Source: an uncultured Parabacteroides sp. (GTDB taxonomy: Bacteria; Bacteroidota; Bacteroidia; Bacteroidales; Tannerellaceae). From it: a stretch of 39,973 nt of DNA. Every line of letters begins with the position of its first letter. Position 1 is the stretch's first letter. The notes beneath the pieces were generated by a model. The model made no database searches. It saw only the letters and a program-made list of their open reading frames with translations, and was not told the DNA's origin. This document shows, piece after piece, positions 25,521-34,337 of this stretch. Position numbers and translations under genes: made by a program. The stretch covers positions 1 through 39,973 of the forward strand of contig CALUZR010000031.1 of assembly GCA_944325335.1 (NCBI GenBank), given 5' to 3'.

Positions 25521-27812
25521 TTATCTCGCTTTCAAGATCGCACTGTTAATGCTCCTATCTACGCTATTGCTTTCCCGCGATGTCTTCTTACCGAAGTCGA
25601 AGGTGTAGGCCAATTTGATGTAGGCGGTCTGCTGGAAAGTACGAGAAGTCAAGGTATTTTTGTAATGATAGGCATTTTGTGTCATTTCATATACTTGTTT
25701 ACTTTTGTTTGTGAACGGACTTTCCGTCCCTACTTCTGCATGCAAGTTTTTGTAATGATAGGAGATTGACAAGCCATAACTTGCAGGCATCTTAATCTTC
25801 ACCAAATCCACATTCATCTGCTTTTCCGTACTCTTTCCGTATAAGCTGAAAGCAAAGTCTTTCAAATAATAATCCACTTGCACTTTACCGGAAAAAGAAT
25901 TGAACTTTTCATGTAAATCTCCCCGACAATTTAGATTCATCCATGAACCATCCAATTTTAGGCGAAGATCATTTGTTATTTTATAAGAAAGAGACAGATA
26001 CGCATTCCAAATATTGGCATTGTTGTTACAAGAATAGCTCTGTATCAGCTTCTCGTTCTCCTCATAGAATAATGAAGTCGTCACCCCTTTCCCTCGAGTA
26101 TAATTTACCATGCTTTGCAAGTTGAAACGACCAGTTTGTAATCCGTAAATGATTCCCGTTGCATACAACTTTGCCGGAGTTAAAGAGGGATTTCCTCGTT
26201 TCATCGTCAACGAATCAACGTATTGCGTCGTATTATTCATCGTACTGATGCTCGGAAATGTATTACCGACGTTACCTGTCAGTTGCAACTGTTGGTTATT
26301 AGCTAAACGATAGATTAAACGGGCACGCAAACGCGGAGAGAATTGTTTAATTCGTTCCGTTCCATGAAGCTTATACTGTAGGCTCGAAAATCCCGGCGCG
26401 GCTTTTACTGTAAATTTATTTCCTATTTGGTGGCTGTATTCCACGAAGAAGATCGTTTCCCCCGTCCATAAGTGTTGCCAAGTATTATTGCTTCCGGAGT
26501 AATCAGACATACTGATATTGTGGAAGTGGTACAGCTGCCCGTTCAAAGAATTTTGATGTTTGAACCGGATACCATAATTTATATTACCAAATAGGGCATA
26601 CAAATCTTCATCAGTTCGGGTGAAAGTATTGTAATCATTCTCTTTATAGGAATAAGAATAATCATTGTTAGTATAGGTACCCGTAAATGTTGCCTCAATG
26701 AATTGGTCATGCTTGAGTTTAAAATAACCATATAAATTCAAACTGGGCTTCAAACCTCTTTGCGTCTCTCGCTTTTCCGATTCTTGTGTCATAGGGTTAA
26801 TTCCCAGGTATTCCAGACGATTCAGATTATAATTTTCCGGTTCATTGTCTCGGACAAATGATAATTTCCCGACCAACGTCCGCTTGTCGTTCCGATTTTC
26901 TACATTCAATTGCACATATTGATTATTCGTTTTCACATTTCCGTCAAGCGTAGAAGTCAAACGGTTGATGTCTTGTCCCGCAAAGTGAAACAACTCTTCG
27001 CCCTCTGTATTCACCCCATCATATTTTTCCATTCCATACCCGCCGAAAAGCGTATAGCTGGTGTTTCCATGCGCCAGTTTAGCTACCAGGTTGTAATTCC
27101 CGGCCAAGTAGCCAATCGTCTGATTCCCATCTAAAGAAATATATCCTCCCGCTTTGTATTTTCGTGTAATGTAATTAATTGCCGCCACATCGTTGGCATA
27201 TTTGCCCGTCGGCACATCATAATATTCAATTCGCTCTACATCCTTCGGTCGCAGACTCTGTATTTCTCTATAATCTACTTTCCTGCCATCTATATAAAGC
27301 GTAACATCGCCTCCGAATGTCTTTACTTTTCCCTCTCTACGGTCCACATCGATGCCAGGAAGCATTAAATTGCTCAACAGATCATAACCTGTATTGGCAT
27401 GTTTCATTTGTTTATTGTCAGGATGAATCAATAAATGGTCCTTCTGGCGAACGATAGAGCTACCCGTCACCGTCACTTCGCCCAGCGTCACGTTATCTTC
27501 CTTTAATACGATGGTGGGCAAGGCGTAATCAGCCTCGGGCATCTCGATATTCCGGAATTGGTTGGCATACCCGACGGAGCTCATCGCCAAAATATACGCC
27601 CCTTTGTCTACCTTCGGGAAACTGAACACGCCGAGGCTGTCGGTCGTCGTCCCTGCCACAAACGCGGAGTCAGCCTGCAGGAGGCGGACCGCCACATAGG
27701 GCACCGCCCGTTGCTGTTCATCCACTATCGTCCCTTTCAGCACCTGCTGTGCAAATCCCGGCATCATGCAGAGGCACAAGCCGGCCGTCATCATCATTTT
27801 CTTCATCTTCAT
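25521..27812 (-). CDS. TonB-dependent receptor with carboxypeptidase-regulatory N-terminal domain
   Basis: This 763-residue outer membrane protein starts with a signal peptide (MKMKKMMMTAGLCLCMMPGFAQQ), then a CarboxypepD-regulatory-like beta domain (LKGTIVDEQQRAVPYVAVRLLQADSA, about 24-100), a plug domain (LGEVTVTGSSIVRQKD...LNLMLPGIDVDRREGK), and a beta-barrel of the OMP_b-brl_3 type ending in KLAYTFDFGKK. The family imports bound ligands or acts in signalling; the ligand is unknown. There is no SusD-like partner next to it, so glycan import is not implied. The 5' fifth is GC-rich while the barrel portion is AT-rich. Confidence 0.85.
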   Translation of the reverse strand: MKMKKMMMTAGLCLCMMPGFAQQVLKGTIVDEQQRAVPYVAVRLLQADSAFVAGTTTDSLGVFSFPKVDKGAYILAMSSVGYANQFRNIEMPEADYALPTIVLKEDNVTLGEVTVTGSSIVRQKDHLLIHPDNKQMKHANTGYDLLSNLMLPGIDVDRREGKVKTFGGDVTLYIDGRKVDYREIQSLRPKDVERIEYYDVPTGKYANDVAAINYITRKYKAGGYISLDGNQTIGYLAGNYNLVAKLAHGNTSYTLFGGYGMEKYDGVNTEGEELFHFAGQDINRLTSTLDGNVKTNNQYVQLNVENRNDKRTLVGKLSFVRDNEPENYNLNRLEYLGINPMTQESEKRETQRGLKPSLNLYGYFKLKHDQFIEATFTGTYTNNDYSYSYKENDYNTFTRTDEDLYALFGNINYGIRFKHQNSLNGQLYHFHNISMSDYSGSNNTWQHLWTGETIFFVEYSHQIGNKFTVKAAPGFSSLQYKLHGTERIKQFSPRLRARLIYRLANNQQLQLTGNVGNTFPSISTMNNTTQYVDSLTMKRGNPSLTPAKLYATGIIYGLQTGRFNLQSMVNYTRGKGVTTSLFYEENEKLIQSYSCNNNANIWNAYLSLSYKITNDLRLKLDGSWMNLNCRGDLHEKFNSFSGKVQVDYYLKDFAFSLYGKSTEKQMNVDLVKIKMPASYGLSISYHYKNLHAEVGTESPFTNKSKQVYEMTQNAYHYKNTLTSRTFQQTAYIKLAYTFDFGKKTSRESNSVDRSINSAILKAR

Positions 27813-27915
27813 CGTCTTTTTTCTGTTATTTTCTATGGAAAATCAAGCAAGAACCGTGCCAAAGCAATTAATTCGCTTATATGCAAAGGCGTAACACGCA
27901 TTAACTTTCGGGAAA

Positions 27916-27955
27916 GTGTCAAAAAATTGGACAGTGGTGTCAAATTTTTGGACAC
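27916..27955. repeat. Pair of GTGTCAAA-type palindromic repeats at a gene breakpoint
   Basis: GTGTCAAAAAATTGGACAG (27916) and GTGTCAAATTTTTGGACAC (27937-27955) are adjacent copies; the second is a near-perfect palindrome. The stop codon of the truncated lipoprotein at 27940 lies in the second, so the coding frame ends in this element. Confidence 0.8.
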
Positions 27956-28476
27956 TTTTGAGGTACAGGAAACGTCTTCAGAATCTCTGTCCCGACGCGA
28001 TAGGGCAAGATCCATTCGCAAAACTCCTCGAATGTGAGGTGCTGGTTCCACGGGCGGTTCCAGACGGCAAACGCTTCGTCAATGTTCTGGATCAAGTAAT
28101 CTGCCGAAAGGGTTTGTGCATCCCAAGCGGGAATCGGCTGTTCCTTCAGGTATTTCGCCTGCTGCCGGAACGTGCCGTATATATAAGGTATATCATATTC
28201 TGGCTGTTTAATTTGGTAGACGGAATCGATAAAGTGGTAATATTCATCAATGGCGCGCCCCGTGAGGTATCCCTTATCCGCCATGTTCCCAATCAGGAAC
28301 TCAGCCGCACGGAGCTTCAGCGAGTCGCCGCTCTCCTCGTAATGCTGGAGTACGCGGAGCAGTTCGCCACGATTGTCTCCCGCCTGCGAGAGCGCCTCCT
28401 CGATGCCCGGTGCCGCTGTCTTCATTTGGCAGGATGTCAAGAGGATAGCCAAAAAAATGTAGATGTAGTGTTTCAT
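27940..28476 (-). pseudogene. Transglutaminase-like lipoprotein, truncated fragment
   Basis: The first 178 residues match the start of a large Bacteroidetes lipoprotein family with a transglutaminase-like domain: lipobox LLTSC near residue 14-18, then a helical segment with AAEFLIGNMADKGYL, and NIDEAFAVWNRPWNQHLTFEEFCEWILPYRVGTE, the stretch that normally leads into the catalytic domain. Immediately after RVGTE the protein turns into unrelated residues (KTFPVPQKCPKI) encoded by the palindromic repeat at 27937-27955. Full-length members are several hundred residues longer. I conclude the gene lost its 3' part. It lies upstream of the TonB receptor on the same strand. Confidence 0.72.
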
Positions 28477-28503
28477 ATATTAAATTACAATTTTTCAAAG
28501 GCT

Positions 28504-28608
28504 GCTTTTGAGCTCCCTCAAATGAGGTCTTTGAGTAGCCTCAAAAGAAGCTTTTGAGCCGCCTCAAACGATGCTTTTGAGGCGGCTCAAAGACTCCTTT
28601 TGAAAAAA
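28504..28608. repeat. Tandem repeat array, 23-bp period, four and a half units, 3' of DUF4469 gene
   Basis: Units at 28504, 28527, 28550 and 28573, then a partial. Each contains TTTGAG, four variable bases, then CTCAAA, a palindrome that is kept while the four-base loop and the linker vary (CTCC, TAGC, CCGC, GGCG). The array stops at the stop codon of the gene at 28611. Confidence 0.9.
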
Positions 28609-28610
28609 TA

Positions 28611-29366
28611 TTAACTGATTCGGATGGTTATCGGACAAATAATCGTTCTGGCACTCTTCAACGGTATGTTGCCGGAAGTGAAATAGGTTTCAAGCCGCAA
28701 CTGGTAGTTACCTTCTGCCAAATCATCTGGAATCAAAATCGTTACAAATGAAGGATCGTTTTGGGCAATCTGCACTTCCGTATCCACATCCAACTCGCTC
28801 GACAGGTAGGCATGACCCTCTTTGCTTACGCCCGTCGCACCCACGACTTTGATCTTGCTACCATAAATAGCCAATACATGGCCACGGCCCGTAGCTCCAT
28901 CGCGTGCGCCGGTAATCTGGTCTTCCACCCCCGTAATGGCAGCCCCGCCTTGTTCTTGGAGTCCTGCGACTTTGTATTTCACTTGGTTATTCAAGATATT
29001 CCGCAATTCGGGGCGTACCGACATATTAATCGAATATTTCACCTTATTGGCATCCAGTGGTTCCCCTTCCGAATTGAAACTACCTTGTATATTCGGCTCG
29101 AACATAAAGTAATCGGTAATGACCGATTCCCCGTTCAGGAGCGTTTCCACGATTTTCTGCTCAATTAGCGAGGCGATGTTCGACAAGGTCTCTTCACGGT
29201 ATTCCGTACGTTCGCGGGCTACCTGCGAAGCCATATCCACCAATCTTTTCGACTTTTTATCTTTCTGCAACAACAGGATGCGGTCTGTCGTATCCTCCGT
29301 CAAAGGATTGTCTACCAATACCGACGGCCATTCAAACTGGTCTTTCTGCTTAACGTCTAACGGCAT
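28611..29366 (-). CDS. DUF4469 domain protein (HU-like N-terminus), paralogue 2
   Basis: The 251-residue protein resembles paralogue 1 throughout: HU-like N-terminal part with ARERTEYREETLSNIASLIEQKIVETLLNGESV (about 50-85), then VAGLQEQGGAAITGVED, AIYGSKIKVVGATG and a C-terminal LRLETYFTSGN. It sits 4 bases after the DUF3244 gene, so the two form one transcript. The HU-like domain suggests nucleoid-type or protein-binding activity, but no function is established. The presence of two paralogues around the TonB receptor suggests duplication. Confidence 0.82.
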   Translation of the reverse strand: MPLDVKQKDQFEWPSVLVDNPLTEDTTDRILLLQKDKKSKRLVDMASQVARERTEYREETLSNIASLIEQKIVETLLNGESVITDYFMFEPNIQGSFNSEGEPLDANKVKYSINMSVRPELRNILNNQVKYKVAGLQEQGGAAITGVEDQITGARDGATGRGHVLAIYGSKIKVVGATGVSKEGHAYLSSELDVDTEVQIAQNDPSFVTILIPDDLAEGNYQLRLETYFTSGNIPLKSARTIICPITIRIS

Positions 29367-29370
29367 AGAT

Positions 29371-29748
29371 TTACTTATTTAGAGATTTCACAAAATGCAT
29401 GGTGATTAACTCATACCCCGTATAGAAGTAAATCTGGTATTCCCCGGCGGGCAATGCGTCAATGGGGATCACTACGGGCGTTTCGGGCGTCATCGGCGTT
29501 TCCTTTGTATAATAAGGTACACCATTTGCATCCGTAATCTGGATGGCTACATTTTTGTACGCCTTATTAGAATAGGCGTTTAACACATCGCCCTGAATTG
29601 TGATGGTGAAACCTTGCGCCGAACGGTGTTCGGTCGTTTCCCAATTTTCATCGCCCGCAGAACAAGTAGCGATTGCGCCTTGTGCATAGGCATTCGTAAA
29701 AGTACCTACGGCAAAAAACAGCATTAAAAGTGCAAATATCCGTTTCAT
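29371..29748 (-). CDS. DUF3244 domain exported protein
   Basis: A 125-residue protein with a signal peptide (MKRIFALLMLFFAVGTFTNAYAQ) and a single Ig-like DUF3244 domain ending GEYQIYFYTGYELITMHFVK. The family is restricted to Bacteroidetes and its role is unknown; the fold suggests a binding module in the periplasm or on the surface. The start at 29748 is chosen over 29787 because a promoter element (29773-29780) lies between them and the signal peptide begins there. It precedes the DUF4469 gene by 4 bases. Confidence 0.85.
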   Translation of the reverse strand: MKRIFALLMLFFAVGTFTNAYAQGAIATCSAGDENWETTEHRSAQGFTITIQGDVLNAYSNKAYKNVAIQITDANGVPYYTKETPMTPETPVVIPIDALPAGEYQIYFYTGYELITMHFVKSLNK

Positions 29749-29772
29749 TGTTTTTCGTTTTAAAATTTGTCG

Positions 29773-29780
29773 CAAATGTA
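29773..29780 (-). promoter_or_regulatory. -7 promoter element of the DUF3244 operon
   Basis: Minus-strand TACATTTG, a TAnnTTTG match, 25 bases upstream of the DUF3244 ATG. The -33 region has no clear TTG. Confidence 0.5.
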
Positions 29781-29868
29781 GAGGCATTTTTTGTTACAGT
29801 GAATCGGATTTTTTACGCAAAAATACGCAACCTCTTATTAGCAGATAAAGGCAAATAGAGCTAAAACG

Positions 29869-31842
29869 CTATAAATTAGAAATTAAATCATCAAAATCCT
29901 TAGCACCGCCCTTTACCCCGCAAAATTTTTCGTAAAGGCGGGCGCGCAAGGAGGTGATATTTTGAGGCGAATATCCCAATATGTTTTTAAGGGCATTTGG
30001 CTTCAATCCGATTTTGACCAGATAGCACAAATGCAATTCGACGGGCGATATGCCCGGATATTTTTCAAGCAAACGGTCGGTAAAGCGGGGCGACGCCTCT
30101 TCGATAGCCTTTTCAAGTTCGTCCCATTTCTTTTTTAACGTATCCCGGTTTTGATGCTTCGGCTCGGCAAAGAATTTCGCAATTTCCGAGCTACGCAGCG
30201 TGGCCAGCCGCTGTTTCTTCTCGTCGATATTTTGTTGCAAGAGCCAACCATACGTTTCCAGTTCCGTTTCTTTTTGTCGCAACGCCTGCATCCACTCCTG
30301 CTGGTTCGTCTCCGCTTGTGCGGCAAAAGCTTTCAGCGTATCGATCTCCTTCTGCTTCTTGGCCAAAGCCTGTTGGTCTTCCGCAATGCACTGCTGGAGC
30401 CGGTCGATTTCGGAATCTTTCTCGTGGACGGCTTTTTCCAACCGACACAATCCAGCCACCTGTACCTCTTTTTCACGAATACGTTCTTGAGACCTACGCG
30501 CCTGCTCCTCCAACGCCGCTATTTCTGTTCGCAAATCTTGTACCCTTTTCTTATGCGTCTGTTCCGATTGCTCCAATTGCTGTTGTACAGCTGCCAACTG
30601 CGCTTGGTTTTCTGCCAACGCTTGCCGATTGTGGTCCCGCTGCAACCGGATCTGCTCGTTTTGTGCTTTCGCAGCCTGTAGCCGCTGGCGATACCGCTGT
30701 ATGTATTTCCAGCAAACGTACAAAAGTCCTACCAAAAAGCCACTCCCCATAATCAACACACAAATAAACACCCAACTCCGCGCATTCTCCAACTCCAGTT
30801 CTTGCTTTTCGATTCGGGCTTGCCGGTAGTCCAAATCCTTTACCGATTCTGCCTGCTCCAACTTTTGGATGCTGTCCGCGCAACATGAAGCCAACCGTTC
30901 GTAACGGAAAGCAGAACGAGTATCCCGCACCGAATCCAAATCAGCCAATGCCTGGTAAATCATCTTTTGCAAATAAATATTATTATTGTATTCCGCTTCT
31001 AATGCCTGCAGATAATAAGGATAAGCCGAATCCGGTTGCTGCCTATACCTATATATATCGGCTATATTTTTAAGCGTAATGCCATTGTTTCGTTTGCTCG
31101 CTTCCGGCAATCGAGCCAAGAGGCGTTCTGAATCACCAAAACGCCGGTACCGGACATACATCGCCGCCAATTCCCGCCACGACGAATACCCCATCGCCGA
31201 ATTGCCCGCCGAAAAAGCTATCTGCGCCGCATCGCGATAGTAAATCGCCATGCTATCCAAACTTCCCATCTTCTCGTAGAGCCGCGCCCGGTTGCGCAAG
31301 GCATAGGCAACGCCTATCGAGTCGTTATGTATTTTATAGTTCTGATATGAATTATTAACCATCTCCAACGCCTCCGGAAACGCGTTTTGATAGGAATAAA
31401 GGTAGAAAAGCTGCTCGTAGATGCGCCCCAGGAGGTCGTGCCGCTGGCCCTTCGGATCCGCCTCCAACGCCTTCCGGAACGCCTTCGCCGCCTCCTGCGA
31501 ATCGCCCAAATCGCGGTAGACGCGCCCCAACAGATAGTACGCCCACTGCAGCTTCTCCGGGTCCCGCCCCTGGTAATACGCCACCACCCGAAGCATCACC
31601 GAATCCGACACGTGCCGCACCCGGTCCTTATCCTCTGCGCTCGTTTTCAACAGATTATAATATGCCCAACAACCCTCGCTCCGCAGCCGCCCCACGTCTA
31701 TTTTCGACAACAACGTCCTCGCCGAATCGGGGCGCGACTCGACATACGGCTCAATCCCGGCCAGCTCCTCCACGCAAGGCTGGCGGAAGGAACAGGCGGC
31801 AAGCGCAAACACTCCAATCAGATATATCACAATACGCATCAT
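29869..31842 (-). CDS. TPR membrane-anchored regulator with C-terminal HTH
   Basis: A 657-residue protein starting MMRIVIYLIGVFALAACSF, with a lipobox (LAAC). The N-terminal 330 residues form tetratricopeptide-like repeats, followed by a membrane helix (about 350-373), a long coiled-coil rich in Q/E/K (about 380-530), and a C-terminal winged or LuxR-like helix-turn-helix (SPVELHLCYLVKIGLKPNALKNILGYSPQNITSLRARLY). This resembles the Bacteroidetes family of TPR proteins that couple an envelope sensor to a DNA-binding domain. The start follows a promoter element overlapping the earlier in-frame ATG at 31866. It reads divergently from the ATPase gene at 31969. Confidence 0.75.
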   Translation of the reverse strand: MMRIVIYLIGVFALAACSFRQPCVEELAGIEPYVESRPDSARTLLSKIDVGRLRSEGCWAYYNLLKTSAEDKDRVRHVSDSVMLRVVAYYQGRDPEKLQWAYYLLGRVYRDLGDSQEAAKAFRKALEADPKGQRHDLLGRIYEQLFYLYSYQNAFPEALEMVNNSYQNYKIHNDSIGVAYALRNRARLYEKMGSLDSMAIYYRDAAQIAFSAGNSAMGYSSWRELAAMYVRYRRFGDSERLLARLPEASKRNNGITLKNIADIYRYRQQPDSAYPYYLQALEAEYNNNIYLQKMIYQALADLDSVRDTRSAFRYERLASCCADSIQKLEQAESVKDLDYRQARIEKQELELENARSWVFICVLIMGSGFLVGLLYVCWKYIQRYRQRLQAAKAQNEQIRLQRDHNRQALAENQAQLAAVQQQLEQSEQTHKKRVQDLRTEIAALEEQARRSQERIREKEVQVAGLCRLEKAVHEKDSEIDRLQQCIAEDQQALAKKQKEIDTLKAFAAQAETNQQEWMQALRQKETELETYGWLLQQNIDEKKQRLATLRSSEIAKFFAEPKHQNRDTLKKKWDELEKAIEEASPRFTDRLLEKYPGISPVELHLCYLVKIGLKPNALKNILGYSPQNITSLRARLYEKFCGVKGGAKDFDDLISNL

Positions 31843-31863
31843 GCTCACTATGCAATTGAGGTG

Positions 31864-31871
31864 CAAAGGTA
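31864..31871 (-). promoter_or_regulatory. -7 promoter element of the TPR regulator gene
   Basis: Minus-strand TACCTTTG (TAnnTTTG), 22 bases before the chosen start. The earlier ATG at 31866 lies inside it. Confidence 0.5.
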
Positions 31872-31916
31872 GGAAAAAATGTGGGGGAGGGAGGGGGAAG
31901 GATAAAAATTAATTTG

Positions 31917-31924
31917 TAGATTTG
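31917..31924 (+). promoter_or_regulatory. -7 promoter element of the ATPase/HNH operon
   Basis: Plus-strand TAGATTTG matches TAnnTTTG 45 bases before the ATG at 31969. It lies 46 bases from the divergent element at 31864-31871, so both promoters share a short intergenic region. No TTG at the ideal spacing. Confidence 0.45.
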
Positions 31925-31968
31925 CAGGCGGATATGATACATCGAATGACTTATTAAAAAGAAATAAT

Positions 31969-33270
31969 ATGAATGATAATATATACATAAAATCGGTCCA
32001 TCTTACTAATTTTCGCAACTACAAGGATATTACCTTGAAATTGGGATCAAAGGCTACCGTAGTCATTGGCAAAAATGGGACAGGTAAAACCAATATGATA
32101 ACTGCCATTAAACAATCTTTGAGTTTTATCTTTTCGAAAAAGAGAGATGCTCCCCAGTACGACTTTGTCGCAAGCAGCGACCAGAGAGTAAAGAGTTTTT
32201 CTGCCATCGACCCACGTTATGAAGACGGAGACTATAAGTTCCCTGTAGCAATAGAGGTTGATATGAACCTCTATGATGATGAAAAACTGCTTAGTTGGGA
32301 ATTGCGAAAAGAAACGGCGAATAAAGGAATTAATGAATCGTATGTGAACGCATGTGTGAGATTTTGGAAAAAAGTCTTTGACACGAAAAAAATACCAGTA
32401 TTCGCTTTCTTTTCGGATTCTTATCCTCATGTGCAATCCACTATGGGCAAAAACATGCAAGACAAATTGGATTCAGGAAATCCTTTGCCGCAAAATACGG
32501 CTTATTACAAATGGGACGACGAACGTAACTGTACTGACCTTTGGAAGCAATATTATGTCATGAACTGGAAAAACACACGCTTTGGTAATGACAAAGGGCA
32601 AAAAGAATATTGTGATGCCATAGAGCAAGCCATGGTAGCATTTACTAAGCCAATCAGCAACAATCAGAACAATCCAGAGTTTACCCTCAGCGGACTGGAT
32701 GTAGAAGCCAGAGGCAAGGAGGACGTATTAGTGGTGAAATACCATGATGGAAGAAGGGTCCCATTCGATATGCTGCCGCAAGGATACAAACGAATCTTGT
32801 CTATCGTGTTTGATATTGCGCACAGAGGCTATATTCTTCAAAAAAGTTGCAATCCTTACGCTATCGTGTTTATAGATGAAGTGGAATTGCATCTTCACCC
32901 TTCACTGGCTCAAGAGGTCGTTCAACGCCTTAAACGTTCTTTTACGAATGCCCAATTTGTAATCTCCACCCATTCCCCATTGGTAATAGCGGATTACAAG
33001 CAGGATGAAGACAATCTCCTTTACAGCATAGTTGTAAGTGAAAACGGCCCTGAGTACCAAAAAGTAAAAGACATGTATGGAATGGATTACATTTCGGTAT
33101 TACACAGTGTAATGGAAACGCCTGAACGCGATTCTTATCTTCAAAATTTAGCGGGTGCTTATAGGTATTGGAAGCAATTGAATGACCAAAAGCGAATGAA
33201 CCAATTAGAGGTTACAATAAAACAGCTGGTGGGGGAAAATAGTGAATTCTTTAAATCATTGGTGGGATAA
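31969..33270 (+). CDS. AAA/ABC-type ATPase, PtuA-like (Septu defence)
   Basis: A 433-residue soluble ATPase of the RecF/SMC-like type: N-terminal KSVHLTNFRNYKDI, Walker A GKNGTGKT (34-41), a signature region LPQGYKRILSIVFD (near 270), Walker B AIVFIDEVELHLHPS (near 300-314) and the switch-type STHSPLV (near 331-337). It lacks an OLD/TOPRIM domain. Its stop codon overlaps the start of the HNH gene by one base (TAATG). An ATPase followed by an HNH nuclease is the layout of Septu, in which PtuA is the ATPase. The block is AT-rich relative to the core genes, suggesting transfer. Alternatives are a related ATPase-nuclease pair, so the precise system is not certain. Confidence 0.7.
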   Translation: MNDNIYIKSVHLTNFRNYKDITLKLGSKATVVIGKNGTGKTNMITAIKQSLSFIFSKKRDAPQYDFVASSDQRVKSFSAIDPRYEDGDYKFPVAIEVDMNLYDDEKLLSWELRKETANKGINESYVNACVRFWKKVFDTKKIPVFAFFSDSYPHVQSTMGKNMQDKLDSGNPLPQNTAYYKWDDERNCTDLWKQYYVMNWKNTRFGNDKGQKEYCDAIEQAMVAFTKPISNNQNNPEFTLSGLDVEARGKEDVLVVKYHDGRRVPFDMLPQGYKRILSIVFDIAHRGYILQKSCNPYAIVFIDEVELHLHPSLAQEVVQRLKRSFTNAQFVISTHSPLVIADYKQDEDNLLYSIVVSENGPEYQKVKDMYGMDYISVLHSVMETPERDSYLQNLAGAYRYWKQLNDQKRMNQLEVTIKQLVGENSEFFKSLVG

Positions 33271-34109
33271 TGGAAACTATTGTCAAAAACAAGCACGCAG
33301 AAGCCCACGCCCTTATAGATGGCTTTTTGCAACGTCATAAAGACAGGCATGGAATCTATCTAAATGATTTATATAAATACTTGGGAGCCGATTTCGTCTA
33401 TGGACAGACTAAAACGCGCAAGGCTTTAGTTGGAATCCTTTTAGAGGAACAACACGGACGTTGCTGCTATTGCATGAGGCGAATAGAAGGATTACCTTCG
33501 GAAGAAATGTCGATAGAGCATGTCATTGTTAACCACCCAATAGATGCAAATGATTACAATCAATATTTAGGAAGAAATTCACAATTGGATTCGTCTGACA
33601 TAATTTCTTCTTCTGATTTTATTGCAAGGCAAGTTCCGCCTCCACCTTACCCTCATGCTGTAGCTTATGAAAACATGCTAATGTCGTGTGCCGGCCATTG
33701 CCATATAGGATTAAAAACATCGTTCACGTGCAACAATCATCGCGGGCATCGTTTCATTGATCCTTTGCCTTTAATGGCGAATATTAATCGCGAAGTAAAG
33801 TATCAAAAGAACGGTTTTGTCTATTGGATTAATGAAACAAACACAGCGAACCCTACCGTTGAGGTTTTAGGGCTCAATTATGAAGTTCTTAAATTGATCA
33901 GGCGAATATGGTATAAATTATCATCCAAGGGACTGAAAGTTGACGATTGTGATCGTCAGAAGTTAATATATGAAGTATTGGGTGACTTATTAGATGAAAA
34001 TGAGGACGATGCTGTAATACAGACGTTGTTTCTTTTTGCCAATAATGCGTGGTATTGGAAATTGCTACAACAATTCGACTATTTTAATGATTCATCAAAA
34101 TTTGAATGA
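33270..34109 (+). CDS. HNH endonuclease, PtuB-like (Septu defence)
   Basis: The 279-residue protein has an HNH-type zinc cluster pattern: EEQHGRCCYCMRRI (near 59-72), SIEHVIVNH (near 80-88), then further cysteines CAGHC (near 141) and CNNH (near 154) with RGHRFIDP. The combination of CxxC, a conserved histidine in IEH, and later H/C residues fits the ptuB-type nuclease that cuts DNA when the ATPase is triggered. It is coupled to the upstream ATPase by the one-base overlap. The C-terminal half (about 190-279) is not recognisable. Confidence 0.68.
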   Translation: METIVKNKHAEAHALIDGFLQRHKDRHGIYLNDLYKYLGADFVYGQTKTRKALVGILLEEQHGRCCYCMRRIEGLPSEEMSIEHVIVNHPIDANDYNQYLGRNSQLDSSDIISSSDFIARQVPPPPYPHAVAYENMLMSCAGHCHIGLKTSFTCNNHRGHRFIDPLPLMANINREVKYQKNGFVYWINETNTANPTVEVLGLNYEVLKLIRRIWYKLSSKGLKVDDCDRQKLIYEVLGDLLDENEDDAVIQTLFLFANNAWYWKLLQQFDYFNDSSKFE

Positions 34110-34205
34110 ATAAAGGATTTCGTTACACTATCTTTTTGATATATTGGCACAAGATAGAAAAATGTGGGCAGAGATAGCCTGTTCGAATGACATCGTATTT
34201 CAATA

Positions 34206-34280
34206 AGCCTATAATCGTCTCCATTTATGCTTATAACCATTTCCATTTACAGGCATAACCGTCGGCAATGACCGTTATGT
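34206..34280 (+). repeat. Degenerate ~23-bp repeats with a hairpin after the HNH gene
   Basis: Related words GCCTATAATCGTCTCCATTT, GCTTATAACCATTTCCATTT and GCATAACCGTCGGCAATG follow one another at about 22-24 base spacing. CATAACCGTC and GACCGTTATG pair as a stem. It resembles the other tandem arrays but is much more diverged and lies on the plus strand. Confidence 0.4.
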
Positions 34281-34283
34281 CTC

Positions 34284-34314
34284 TTGCCCAACTCAAAGAA
34301 AAACGGTATCTTCG
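34284..34314 (+). promoter_or_regulatory. Bacteroidetes-type promoter for radC
   Basis: TTG (34284-34286), a 20-base spacer, then TATCTTCG (34307-34314), one base from the TAnnTTTG consensus. The earlier open-frame start at 34284 is this TTG, so the gene start is placed downstream. Confidence 0.5.
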
Positions 34315-34337
34315 CGGCATCAAAGATAAAAGGTAAT

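Noticed and set aside
31969..34109. Retron (Ec78-type, PtuAB effector)
   Set aside because: No reverse transcriptase or msr/msd-like structured region was seen next to the ATPase and HNH genes.
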